Part shown: in pieces, positions 13,501-25,904 of the stretch | How the letters are laid out: every line of letters begins with the position of its first letter | Position numbering within the stretch: the first letter of the stretch is position 1 | Assembly (NCBI RefSeq): GCF_028640845.1 | Contig: NC_080542.1 | Coordinates: forward strand, 149,357,298 to 149,421,297 | Source: Ahaetulla prasina | Taxonomy: Eukaryota > Chordata > Lepidosauria > Squamata > Colubridae | Length of the DNA stretch: 64,000 bases | Direction: 5' to 3' | Notes under the pieces: generated by a model | Seen by the model: only the letters and a program-made list of their open reading frames with translations | Database searches by the model: none | Told to the model about the DNA's origin: nothing | Program-made: the position numbers and the translations under genes

Positions 13501-16500
13501 CTCGGCTGAGATGAGCAGCAGAAACTCTTGGGGTATTTACCAGCGAGACGGTGCCATTGGGGCAGTAGCACCCTGGCTGGCACGTCGTGTGTCCAGTGTC
13601 GTCGTCCATGCTGAGTTCTGCGCAGGAAGCCGGCCCTTCGGCACACTTTCGCCATACTTTCCCCACCGGACAGGTGCCCGGAACCTCACCTGATTGGAAG
13701 GGACGAGAGAAAGACCTTAGTTACGATTTTAAGGAAAAGTTTTATAATGAAAAATCGATCAAGGATCCTTGAGGCCCTCTGCTTGAGGAGGGGGTTGGAC
13801 TTGATGACCTTTGAGGTTCTTTCCAACTCTGTTATTCCACAATTATGTGTCTCCAGCTTGAGGAAGGGGGTGGACTAGATGACCTCCAAAGCCAACTCTC
13901 TAATTCTGCAAGGGCCCCCTGCTTCAGGAGGGGGTTGGACTAGATGACCTCCGAGATCCTTCCATTTCTCTCATTCTGTGAGGGTCTCCTGATTGAGGAG
14001 GGGGTTGGACTAGATGACCTCTAAGGTCCCTTTCCAACTCTTTCATTCTCTAAGGGTCTCCCGCTTGAGGAGATGTAGATGACCTCCATTGAAGCCAGGA
14101 AGCCCACCTTTGCAGGGCTGAAGGTTGCAGGTTGAGAAGTCAATCCGTCCCAAGATGCTGATGCTGGCTCTTGTCCGGTTCCGGTAGCCGCCCCCGCAGG
14201 GCACCGAGCAGGCCGACCAGGGGCCCCATTCTACGCCAGACCCTGTATGGGGGTCAGAAAAAGTGGGGAGGGGAATCCACAATTTCTTAAACCCCCTCCC
14301 TCCTAGTGGAGAAGGACTTGCAACTTCCCCCAGAATTCTGTCTTGCTCGGTGGAAAATAGGACTGGCGATCGCCGCCTTCCAGGAAAAGCACTCTAGACA
14401 TGCTCAGACACCCTGTGCCCAGAATCTTTTCCCTTTTGGCATTCATGGCTGCTCAGTGGGAGAGCTGAGTTCCAGACTCGAAGACCAGAAGGTCTTAAGA
14501 AGATTCTTAAACGGAGACTGGACAACCATGTCTCCGGAATGAGCTGGGGGTTGGACTAGATGACCTGCAAGGTCCCTTCCAACTCCACTAGTCCATGATG
14601 CTATAAGGGTCTCCTGCCTGATCAGGGAGTTGGATTAGAAGACCTCTAAGGCCCCTTCCAACTCTGTTAGTCTGCTATTCTGCTCTCTCTCTCTCTCACC
14701 TGGGCAGGGCTGCAGGCTGCAGAATTCAATCTCTACCTTGGACCCCTGGCAGTTCTGCCCTTCCAGCTCAGCGTCGGCACGATACCGCCGACGGGTACCC
14801 ACGTTGCAAGTCCGACTGCAGGAGCTCCAAACAGACCAGGAGGTCCAGCTGCAGTTGCCTGTCCGGGAGGAGGAGGAGGAGGAATATCAGGCCATTCCCA
14901 GGTAGAGCCCGAATTTACCTGTCTATCCACCTGGTGAAGCCCCATAGAGCACCTGCAAAGTTACAGGTTCCACGGTAAACCCTGTTCTCAATGGACAAAG
15001 GAGACTTAATTGAGCTAGGATGCTGGTTCTCAACACCGGACTTCAACTCCCAGAATTCCCCAGTCAGCATATTTTAACTAACTCCCAGAATCCCCCAGCC
15101 GGCATGATTTAAGAGGGGAGGACTTCGACCCTTGGAATTTTGGGAGTTGAAGTCCCCACATCTTAAAACCTCCAAAACTGAGAAAAACTCTGATGTCTGA
15201 TCCGCCAGGCTGCGGCTCCCATTATCCCCTGTAAGGGGCAGTGGATGATGGGAACTGCATCCTGACATCTTCGGAGGGGCGATTCCTTTTGGGAACTCAA
15301 TAATCCCCCCTTTTGATGTTAAAAGCTGTCCGATTTCAAAACCTGTGTCTAAATTTCTCAAAAACCAATCAATGGATGAAGGAGCGGGTGGGTGGGTGGC
15401 GTCTTTGTAGTGGTCTGTTTCACATAGGTTTACCACCAGTTCGCCGTGCACCAAAAATGTGAGCATGCACAGCTTGCAGACATGCATGTGGCTTAGAAAA
15501 TGTGGCTAAATAGGACAGCATAGCGACAGGGCGGGTGGTCAGGTCGCCACTACCGGTTTGCCCGAACTGGTCCGAATTGGCTGAATACCCCCACTGGGTC
15601 TTTGGGTCCTCCTGCACACACCCCGTCAGAAAAATCATGAACGTCCGTCCCCCCCCGCCTGCCCGCCACTTTCCCCTAATTTAAAAGTTACCTGGACAAG
15701 GTTCTGTGCTGCATACCATCGCCCCCTCCTGGCAGGTGCTGGAACAGAATAGCACCAACCTTCAGCATCCAGAAAGCCTTTGGATGCCAGGATCAATCGG
15801 GGTGCCCACGGGAGGGGTAGTGCCTGTCCCTCCCCAATTAAGCCGGATGGTGACCCCCACCCCTTGCAAGGGAAGGAAAAAGGGGGGCAGTTTTGAGAAT
15901 CTCCTACCAGTTGTTGCAAGAGTCTCGGCGGACGGTGGTGCCTTGCGGGTAACTCTCCCCTTGGTAGTAACATGGGCACTGGCTGAACGGCACGCAAGTT
16001 CCATTCTGGAGGAAGAGCCCCTCGGGGCAATGGCAGCCGTCCCGGCAAGGGGAGGTGCACTCCACCTGGGTGTCCCAGTCCAAGCAGAGCCGGGGGCAAG
16101 CGCCTCCTTTCCGCCGGCACTCCTCCACCGTCAAGTAGACCATATTGGCCGGGCACTGCGCTGCAGGTGGAAGACGAGCAAGAGATTCAGCTGGGCTGAC
16201 CAGGCATGAGGGCAGGAGACGGTTGTGCGGCCTGGACGACTCCCACTCGGGCAGGAGTTGGACTAGATGACCTCTGAGATCCCTTCCAACTCTGTCCTTC
16301 TGTATTTCTGTAAGGTCTCCTGCTTGAGCTAGGGGATGGACTAGAAGACCTCCAAGATCCCTACCAACATTTAAATTAAATTAAATTAAATTAAATTAAA
16401 ATTTTAAAATTAAGTTGTTACATTAATTTTTTTTTAATTTACATTTATATCCCGCCCTTCTCCGAAGACTCAGGGCGGCTTACAGTGTGTAAGGCAATAG

Positions 16501-19500
16501 TCTCATTCTATTTGTATATTTACAAAGTCAACTTATTGCCCTCCCAACAATCTGGGTCCTCATTTTACCTACCTTATAAAGGATGGAAGGCTGAGTCAAC
16601 CTTGGACCTGGTGGGATTCGAGCCTGCAGTAATTGCAGGCTGCTGTGTTTTAATAACAGGCTATCTTACAGCCTGAGCCACCACGGCCCCATTAATTAAT
16701 AAATAAAATTAAAATAAATATAAAAATGAAATGAAATATAAAAGTGAAATTAAATTAAATATAAAAATGAAATTTGATATAAAAATTAAATTAAATTTTA
16801 AAACCTATACCTCTGCAGGGCTGCGTGTTGCAATCCTGGGTCTGGATCAGTGGGCCCGAGCATCCCGGAGCCCCATAGGAAGGCTTGGAGCAGGTGCGGT
16901 TGCGAGTTTGCACCCCAGAGTCGCAGAGTGCCGAGCAGGGAGACCAGGCCGACCAAGGAGTCCAGATCCCCTCCACTGCAGAGAGATATGTGGGAGTGGG
17001 GGGGGCTGAATCAGGACAAGTCCAGGGGTTTTAAGGCCCAGTCCTCCTTCCCCACTGGTCTAAATTAAGCTTTAAGCCTGAATTAAGTTCCATTGTTCCA
17101 TCAACAACTGGCAGATGACCTGAATGAGTTTTACTGCAGGTTTGAAAGGAAACTACAGCCACCTATCTCCACAACCCCCATCTCAGACACACCAACAACA
17201 GCCAACCCTCCTACAACTGACCCCATTTCATTGGGTTCACAACCCCTAGTGATCACAGAAAAGGAAGTGCAGGACCTATTTCACAGACAAAAGCCAGGAA
17301 AAGCTCCAGGCCCAGACGAGATAACTCCTTCTTGCTTAAAAGTCTGTGCTGACCAATTGGCCCCCATTTTCACCTGAATTTTCAATAAATCACTAGAGAT
17401 GTGTTATGTTCCTTCTTGCTTCAAACGCTCTACCATCATCCCAGTGCCGAAGAAGCCCACCATCAAGGAACTGAATGATTACAGACCAGTTGCTCTAACA
17501 TCTGTAGTCATGAAAACCTTTGAAAGGCTAGTGCTGTCCCACTTGAAAACTATCACGGATCCGCTGTTAGACCCCTTGCAATTTGCATACCCAGCAAATA
17601 GATCAACAGATGATGCTGTTAATATGGCTCTGCACTATATCCTACAACATCTTGTGTCTCCGAAGACCTATGCAAGGGTCCTTTTGTAGACTTTAGTTCA
17701 GCATTCAATACCATCATTCCAGACATTCTTCTAACTAAGCTAAACCAGCTACAGGTACCGGAACAGACTTGTAAGTGGATCACAAGCTTCCTAACAAACA
17801 GGAAGCAGCAGGTGAAGCTAAGCAAGATCACATCAAATACCTGTACAATTAGCACAGGGCCCCCAAGGCTGTGTGCTCTCCCACTACTCTTCTCTCTGTA
17901 TACCAATGACTGCATCTCCAATGATCCATCTGTTAAGCTACTGAAGTTCGCAGATGACACAACAGTGATTGGTCTCATTCGAGACAATGACGAATCCGCA
18001 TATAGACGAGAGGTCGAATGACTAGCCTTGTGGTGCAACCAAAACAATCTGGAACTGAACACACTCAAAACCGTAGAAATGGTGGTAGACTTTAGGAGAA
18101 ACCCTTCCATACTTCCACCTCTCACAATACTTGACAACACAGTATCAACAGTAGAAACCTTCAAATTTCTAGGTTCTATCATATCGCAAGATCTCAAATG
18201 GACAGCTAACATCAAAACATCAACAAAGGATAACAAAGAATGTTCTTTCTGCGCCAACTCAGTAAGCTCAAACTGCCCAAGGAGCTGCTGATCCAATTCT
18301 ACAGAGGAATTATTGAGTCTGTCATTTGCACCTCTATAACTGTCTGGTTCGGTTCTGCAACCCAACAAGAAAAACACAGACTTCAGAGGATAATTAGAAC
18401 TGCAGAAAAAATAATTGCTACCAACTTGCCTTCCATTGAGGACCTGTATACTGCACGAATCAAGAAGAGGGCCGTGAAAATATTTACAGATCCCTCGCAT
18501 CCTGGACATAAACTGTTTCAACTCCTACCCTCAAAACGACGCTATAGAGCACTGCACACCAGAACAACTAGACACAAGAACAGTTTTTTCCCGAAGGCCA
18601 TCACTCTGCTAAACAAATAATTCCCTCAACACTGTCAGACTATTTACTGAATCTGCACTACTATTAATCTTCTCATCGTTCCCATCACCCATCTCTTTCC
18701 ACTTATGACTGTAACTTTGTTGCCTGTATCTTTACCATTTATACTGATATTGTTTCCTGATTGCTCATTTGTACCCTATGACTATCATTAAGTGTTGTAC
18801 CTTATTATTCTTTTTTAAAAAAGTTTTTTATTTTATAGACAAACATACATTTAAAACATCAGCAATTCCTTGACATCTCGGTGTTTTCTTTCTGGCTCCA
18901 TCATTTTGTTGTTTCTTCTTTTTTCACTTCAATTTAAGCTATTACCATTTTTCCACGAATACATTATTATGATTTTCTTACATAATTATCCATTACTTAT
19001 CTGTACCAATGGTAAAATTTATCCCATATCTTAAAATATTCTGAATCCTCTCTTTCTTTAATCATTTGCACAATCTAAATTTTTTCTAATAATTTCTCCT
19101 TCCAGGGGTATTCCAATTTTGCGCAAAAACTATTCTTACTGCTGTAATTACATGTATAATCAAACATATATTTTCTTTATTAATTTTCTCTGGTAGGATC
19201 CCCTTATGATTCTTGACAATTGTATCTTTTCTTTTATGTACACTGAGAGCTTATGCACCAAAGACAAATTTCTCGTGTGTCCAATCACACTTGGCCAATA
19301 AAAATTCTATTCTATTCTATTGAAAGCTGAGCTTTTTTATGAGATGAAAATCAAAGCAAAGCCTAAATTAAGCGTCAATCAAAGCTGATGTTCATTTATC
19401 AAATGAAAATCAAAGTTAATTTTCAATTCAGCTTGAATGAAAAGTGAGTTTATTTTATGAGATGAAAATCAAAGTTAAGCCAGAATTAAGCTTCTATCAA

Positions 19501-22500
19501 AGCTGAGCTTAATTTATGAAAATCAGCTTCAGTTAAGCTTGAATTAATTTATGAGCTTAATGTATGAGAGGAAATTCAAAGCTAAGCCTAAATTAAGCTT
19601 TAATCGAAGCTGATCTTAATTTATGGAATGAAAATTAAAGTTAATCTTTATTTATTTATTTATTTTTCAAATTTTTATACCGCCCTTCTCCGAAGACTCA
19701 GGGCAGTGTACAGTAAATAAAACACCAATAATCCAAAAAATTTAAAATACAATATCTAGTTTAAAAATCTAATTCGATCGCTGTATGTTAAAAATATTAA
19801 GTAAGAAAATTACAAAATAGAATAAAACCCCTGTTAAAAGCCCGCTAAATCAATCAGGCCAGCCCCAATTTAGCTTGAATCAAAACTGAGCTTAATTTAT
19901 CAGATGAAAATCAAAGCTAAAACTGAATGAAGCTTCAATCAAAGCTAATTTATGAAATTCAAAATTAAGCTTCAATTAAGCTCCAATTAAAGCTGAGCTA
20001 AATTTATGGAGCTTAAGGAGACACTTACAACGGTGTCCAGAAAGCTCACTTAACAACCATCTCGCTTAGTAAGGGAAATTTGGAGCTCGTAAGACGAGGA
20101 TCTCCTGTACAGGACCCCGTACCCTGAAAGGGACGATGAATGAAAGGCGAAATGAATCTTGGGTGTTCGAATGAGTCAATCTGGACATAGTAAACTGTGA
20201 AGATTCAGGGCACAGCACCCAGGCAACACAGTTCAAACCACCCTTTTCATTGCTTCAAATTTCCCCCAAAGACTCTCACACACACACCACACACACACAC
20301 ACGCACACACACACACAGGGCAGCCTCTGGCTGCAAATAGTCCAGCACCACCGTGGCTGCAAAACAAGAAATCCAGCGGAGCAAGGGAATAAATCAATAA
20401 AGTCCAGGAAGCAAAGGAACAAGGCAATGAATCCACAAAGCCAGGAAGAAAGCAGGAAATGCAGGAAACTTCAAATATCAGCAACCGCACTCAACACTCC
20501 ATGAATTCAGCATTTGTTCCCGACAGACACCCCTCCCCGCAACGTCTCCTTAAGTCTCAGTCCCCAAGTGTGCCTTGTGAAGAGGGGTCAGCCTGCGCTG
20601 TTCTCGCCTTCTCTCCACTCTCTGTGCTCGAGGATCAGGAGGGGGCGATCCTTGCTCATCGCTTGAGTTCTGCCTCTCATGTTCACTGCTTAGCCTCCCT
20701 TGGTCATCCTGCATCCCTTCCTCCCTGCCTACAAGCCATCCCAATCCTGAAAGGCCCTGGCCTGACTCGGCCTGCCCCTCCCCATTTTCCTCCCAAGGCA
20801 AGAAAGCCGCCCCCTCGTCTCCAGCTTGTCTTCCTCTGCAGATTAAGGCTCCAATGGGGGCATGACAGTAAATGCAGATTTTGGCTGCGCCACACTACTC
20901 ACCCGGGTAGCTCAGCTACTTACCCGGGCAGAGAGGTGTGTCACACTCCTCTTCCTGCACGGTCTCACCATCACACCCCACGGCCTGTGAGGTACCGTTG
21001 CAATGCCGGAATCGTTTTCGCATGCCAACCAGATCTGGGGCGTAGAAGCAGGTCTTGGAACAGGGAGACCACGGAGTCCAGTCACTCCAGAGCAAGGCCG
21101 TTTCTGCGAGGAGACAAGAGGGAAGCAGGGATGGGTATGTGCGTGTTGGGACAGCAATCCTGGACTCTCAGAGTCACAAAAAGGAGACTGGACAACAATG
21201 GGTCTGAAATGGTATAGGACAGAGTTCCCCAACCTTTCCAGGATGGCAGCCCAGAGGTGGGGGGTGGAAAGGGGGGATGGTTTTGTGGGAGGTGTAGGCA
21301 TGAGCTTGCGTGCACACGAGCACCTGTGGCTCACGTGAGCGGGGCTGCGAGCCCCTGCAAAGCTTGAGTGAGTGGGGCCAAGAGCACCTGCGATGCTCCT
21401 GCAAGTGGGACTTCTGTCGAAACTGAAGAAGCTTCTCTAATGAGAAGGAAAACCTCTTCAAGGAAAAAAAAACCAAGAAAGTTATGTTGCCTTTTGTCAA
21501 AATTGAGACAATTTATCTGCTGTTTTTGTGAATTCTTAATGAATAAATGTTATATTCTGCTATACCGTATGAAATAAATAAATAAGAGGGGCCCGCCATA
21601 CAGAAAGTGATAATGGATGTTACCGTTACTCTTACCTGTAGTGCAGATTGTGTGGCACTCGCGCACCTCCTGGGCATCTCCTTGGCACGGGGCACCTCCA
21701 TTGGCCGCCGCCGGGTTGGAGGGGGATCTGGAGAGAAAGAGGATAGTTTGGGGAACTTTTAAAGTGGCTTTTAGTTTTCCATTCATTTTTCAGAGTGATG
21801 GTGTGTACAGGAAATCCTTGGTTTACGACTGTAATGGATCTTGCCCATCGTGGTTGTAAGTGGTGATATTCGTAAAAGGGATAATTTTTTCAACCTTTTT
21901 GTGGTACCCGTTAAGCAACTGCTGTGGTGTTGCTGTGATTAAGAAAATGCTGCAATCATTAAGCGAAGCAATTATTATACATTAATGACCTCTGTGACCA
22001 TATTATAAGTAATTGTGTTCTCTTCGCTGATGATTTAACACTACCAACAATGCTGCTATCCTTCAAAATACCCTTGATTTTGTCAGAATAGTCAAAAACT
22101 TGGCAACTCCAAATCTCAGCCTGCAAATGGTCAGTTTTACACATTGGAAAAAAGAGCCTAAACACTAAGTACAAGCTCGATGGACATTTATTTATTTATT
22201 TATTTTTATTTTTCGCATTTTTATACTGCCCTATCTCCCTAGGGACTCAGGGCGGTTCACAGGCAGATAAAAAAGTACATATAAATACAAAATAAAACAT
22301 CAATTAAAAAACTTATTCCAAATGGCCACATAATTAAAAATGACAGTATACATAATAAAACCCATTAAAACCAATTTAAATTTAAAATCTAGTCCAGTCC
22401 TGCGCAGATGAATAGATGAGTTTTAAGCTCGCGGCGAAAGGTTCGGAGGTCAGGAAGTTGACGAAGTCCTGGGGGTAGCTCGTTCCAGAGGGTGGGAGCC

Positions 22501-25500
22501 CCCACAGAGAAGGCCCTTCCCCTGGGTGTCGCCAGACGGCACTGCCTGGCCGATGGCACCCTGAGGAGTCCCTCTCTGTGAGAGCGCACGGGTCGGTGGG
22601 AGGCAATCGGTGGCAGTAGACGGTCCCGTAAGTAGCCTGGCCCTAAGCCATGGAGCGCTTTACCAAAACCTTGAAGCGCACCCGGAAGGCCACAGGCAGC
22701 CAGTGCAGTCTGCGCAGGAGAGGTGTCACATGCGAGCCACGAGGGGCTCCCTCTATCACCCGCGCAGCCGCATTCTGAACTAACTGAAGCCTCCGGGTGC
22801 CCCTCAAAGGGAGCCCCATGTAGAGAGCATTGCAGTAATCCAGACGAGACATCACGAGAGCATGAGTGACCGTGCATAGGGCATCCCGGTCTAGAAAGGG
22901 GCGCAACTGGCGAACCAGGCGAACCTGGTAAAAAGCTCTCCTGGAGACGGCCGTCAAATGATCTTCAAAAGACAGCCGTTCATCCAGGAGAACGCCCAAG
23001 TTGCGCACCCTCTCCATCGGGGCCAATGACTCGCCTCCAACAATCAGCCGCGGACGCTGCTGACTGTACCGGGATGCCGGCATCCACAGCCACTCTGTCT
23101 TGGAGGGATTGAGCTTGAGCCTGTTTCTCCCCATCCAGACCCATACGGCCTCCAGACACTGGGACAGCACTTCGATAGCTTCGTTGGGGTGGCCCGGTGT
23201 GGAAAAGTACAGCTGAGTATCATCAATGTACAGCTGTTACCTCACACCGAAGCCACTGATGATCTCACCCAACGGCTTCATATAGATGTTGAACAGAAGG
23301 GGCGAGAGAATCGACCCCTGCGGCACCCCACAAGTGAGGCGCCTCTGCCCCCCTGTCAACACCGTCTGCGACTGATCGGAGAGATAGGAGGAGAACCACC
23401 GATAAACAGTGCCTCCCACTCCCAATCCCTCCAACCGGTGCAGCAGGATACCATGGTCGATGGTATCAAAAGCCGCTGAGAGGTCTAAAAGGACCAAGGC
23501 AGAGGAACAACCCCTATCCCTGGCCCTCCAGAGATCATCGACCAACGTGACCAAAGCCGTCTCAGTGCTGTAACTGGGCCGGAAACCGGACTGGAACGGG
23601 TCTAGATAGATAGTTTCATCCAGGTGCCGGGGAAATTGACATGCCACCACACTCTCTACAACCTTCGCCGCGAAGCGAAGGTTGGAGACCGGACGATAAT
23701 TACCTAAAACAGCTGGGTCCAGGGAAGACTTCTTGAGGAGGGGCCTCACTACCGCCTCTTTCAAGGCGGCCGGAAAGACTACCTCCAACAAAGAAGCATT
23801 CGTAATCTCCTGGAGCCAGCCTCGTGTCACCTCCTGAGTGGCCAGTACCAACCAGGAGGGGCACGGGTCCAGTAAACACGTGGTGGCGTTCAACCTACCC
23901 AGCAACCTGTTCATGTCCTCGGGAGCCACAGGATCAAACTCATCCCAGACAATCTCCACAAGACTGCCCTCAGATGTCTCATCTGGATCCACCCAATTTT
24001 GGTCCAGACCGTCCCGAAGCTGAACGATTTTATCGTATAGATAACTGTTAAACTCCTCAGCACGTCCCTGCAATGGGTCATCCCGCTCCCCCTGGTGAAG
24101 GAGGGAACAAGTCACCCGAAACAGGGTGGCCGGGCGGTTATCTGCCGACGCAATGAGGGATGAGACGTAGCAACGTCTCACTTCCCTCAGTGCCACTAGG
24201 TAGGTCCTATTGTAGGACCTAACTAGTGTTCGATCAGCCTCCAAACTACTGGACCTCCAAGAACTCTCTAGGCGTCTTTTCCGGCATTTCATCCCCCTCA
24301 GCTCCTCGGAGAACCAAGGAGCCAGTTGGGATCTACGCCGGGTCAGAGGCCGCAAAGGCATGACACGGTCTAAAGCCCCAGCCGCGGCCCGTTCCCAGGC
24401 CGCGACTAGTTCCTCAGCCGTGCCGTGAGCCAGACCCTCAGGAAACAGCCCAAGCTCCGTCTGGAACCTCTCCGGGTCCATCAGGCGCCTGGGACGGAAC
24501 CAACGTATTGGTTCCGTCTCCCTGAGGGGTTGAGTAGCGGTCAGAAAGTCCAGGCGAAGGAGAGAGTGATTTGACCATGACAAAGGTTCAGTGACTACAT
24601 CCCTCAAGTCCAGATCCTTCAACCACTGACCAGAGATAAAAATCAAGTCCAGCGTGCCTCCCCCAATGTGAGTAGGGCCATCGACTACTTGAGTCAGGTC
24701 CAAGGCCGTCATGAAAGCCATGAACTCCCGAGCTGCTGTCGATTATGTGCCGGAAGATGGCAAGTTGAAGTCCCCCATGACAATAAGTCTGGGGGTCTCC
24801 ACTGCCACCCCAGCAAGCACCTCCAGGAGCTCGGGCAGGGCAGCTGTCACGCAGCAAGGAGCCAGGTACGCGACAAACAAGCCCATCTGACACCTATGAC
24901 CCCACCTCACAAGAGGATTCACCCGGCAATCTGAGGTACAGTGGTCTCCCTCGGCTCTAGACTCTCTCTAATAACAACTGCCACCCCCCCACCCCTACCC
25001 TGAGCCCTCGGCTGATGGAATGCATGGAAACCCGGTGGGCACATTTCCACAAGGGGCACACCCCCTTCAATGCCCAACCAGCTTTCCGTAACGCCTATAA
25101 GATCTTTACCTTACAGATGACCCCCACCCTGTCAAAGACCTTGGAGTTTTCATATCCAATGATCTAAGTGCCAAAGCCCACTGCAACTACATAGCAAAAA
25201 AGGCATTAAGAGTTGTAAACCTAATCTTGCATAGCTTCTTCTCCAGAAAGATTACACTACTAACCAGAGCATACAAAACATTTGCTAGACCAATTCTTGA
25301 ATACAGCTTGCCTGTCTGGAACTCATACCTCATTTCGGACATCAATACAATTGAGCGTGTCCAGAAATATTTTACAAGAAGAGTTCTCCACTCCTCTGAA
25401 TACAACAAAATACCTTATGCCACCAGACTTGAAATCCTGGGTTTAGAAAATTTAGAACTCCGCTGCCTTCGGCATGACCTGAGTTTAACTCATAGAATCA

Positions 25501-25865
25501 TCTATTACAATGTCCTTCCTGTCGAAGACTACTTCAGCTTCAACCGCAACAATACATAAGCACGCAATAGATTTAAACTTAAAATGAACCATTCCAATCT
25601 TGATTGTAGAAAATATGACTTCAGTAACAGAGTTGTTAATGCTTGGAATGCACTACCAGACTTTGTGGTCTCTTCTCAAAATCCCCAAAGCTTCAACCAA
25701 AAACTCTCTACTACTGACCTCACCCCATTCCTAAGAGGTCTGTAAGGGGTGTGCATAAGAGCACAAGAGTGCCTACCATTCCTGTCCTAATATTCCCTTT
25801 GATTGTATTCAATTTGTGTGGTTATTTCATGCTTCTGCTTATATATATTGTTGTGTTTGACAAAA

Positions 25866-25904
<39 letters not shown>

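Larger units (their letters stand above)
17061..20010. repeat. ~59-bp minisatellite interrupted by LINEs
   Basis: A short start at 17061-17091, then about nine degenerate units at 19320-19640 and 19860-20010. Core: gaaaatcaaagttaagcc and gaattaagcttcaatcaaag. Split by the Rex-like LINE (17092-19318) and by an L2-type tail (19640-19860). Confidence 0.8.

Noticed and set aside
16437..16692. tRNA gene on the minus strand
   Set aside because: tRNA-like head of a CORE/MIR-like SINE; anticodon arm not maintained.
20459..21217. 252-codon plus-strand ORF as a gene
   Set aside because: No domain, overlaps an SSPO exon antisense, and has no splice or promoter support.
23237..24721. 494-codon open frame as a host gene
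   Set aside because: It carries EN and RT motifs of an L2-type LINE and ends in a LINE 3' tail; it is transposon coding sequence.
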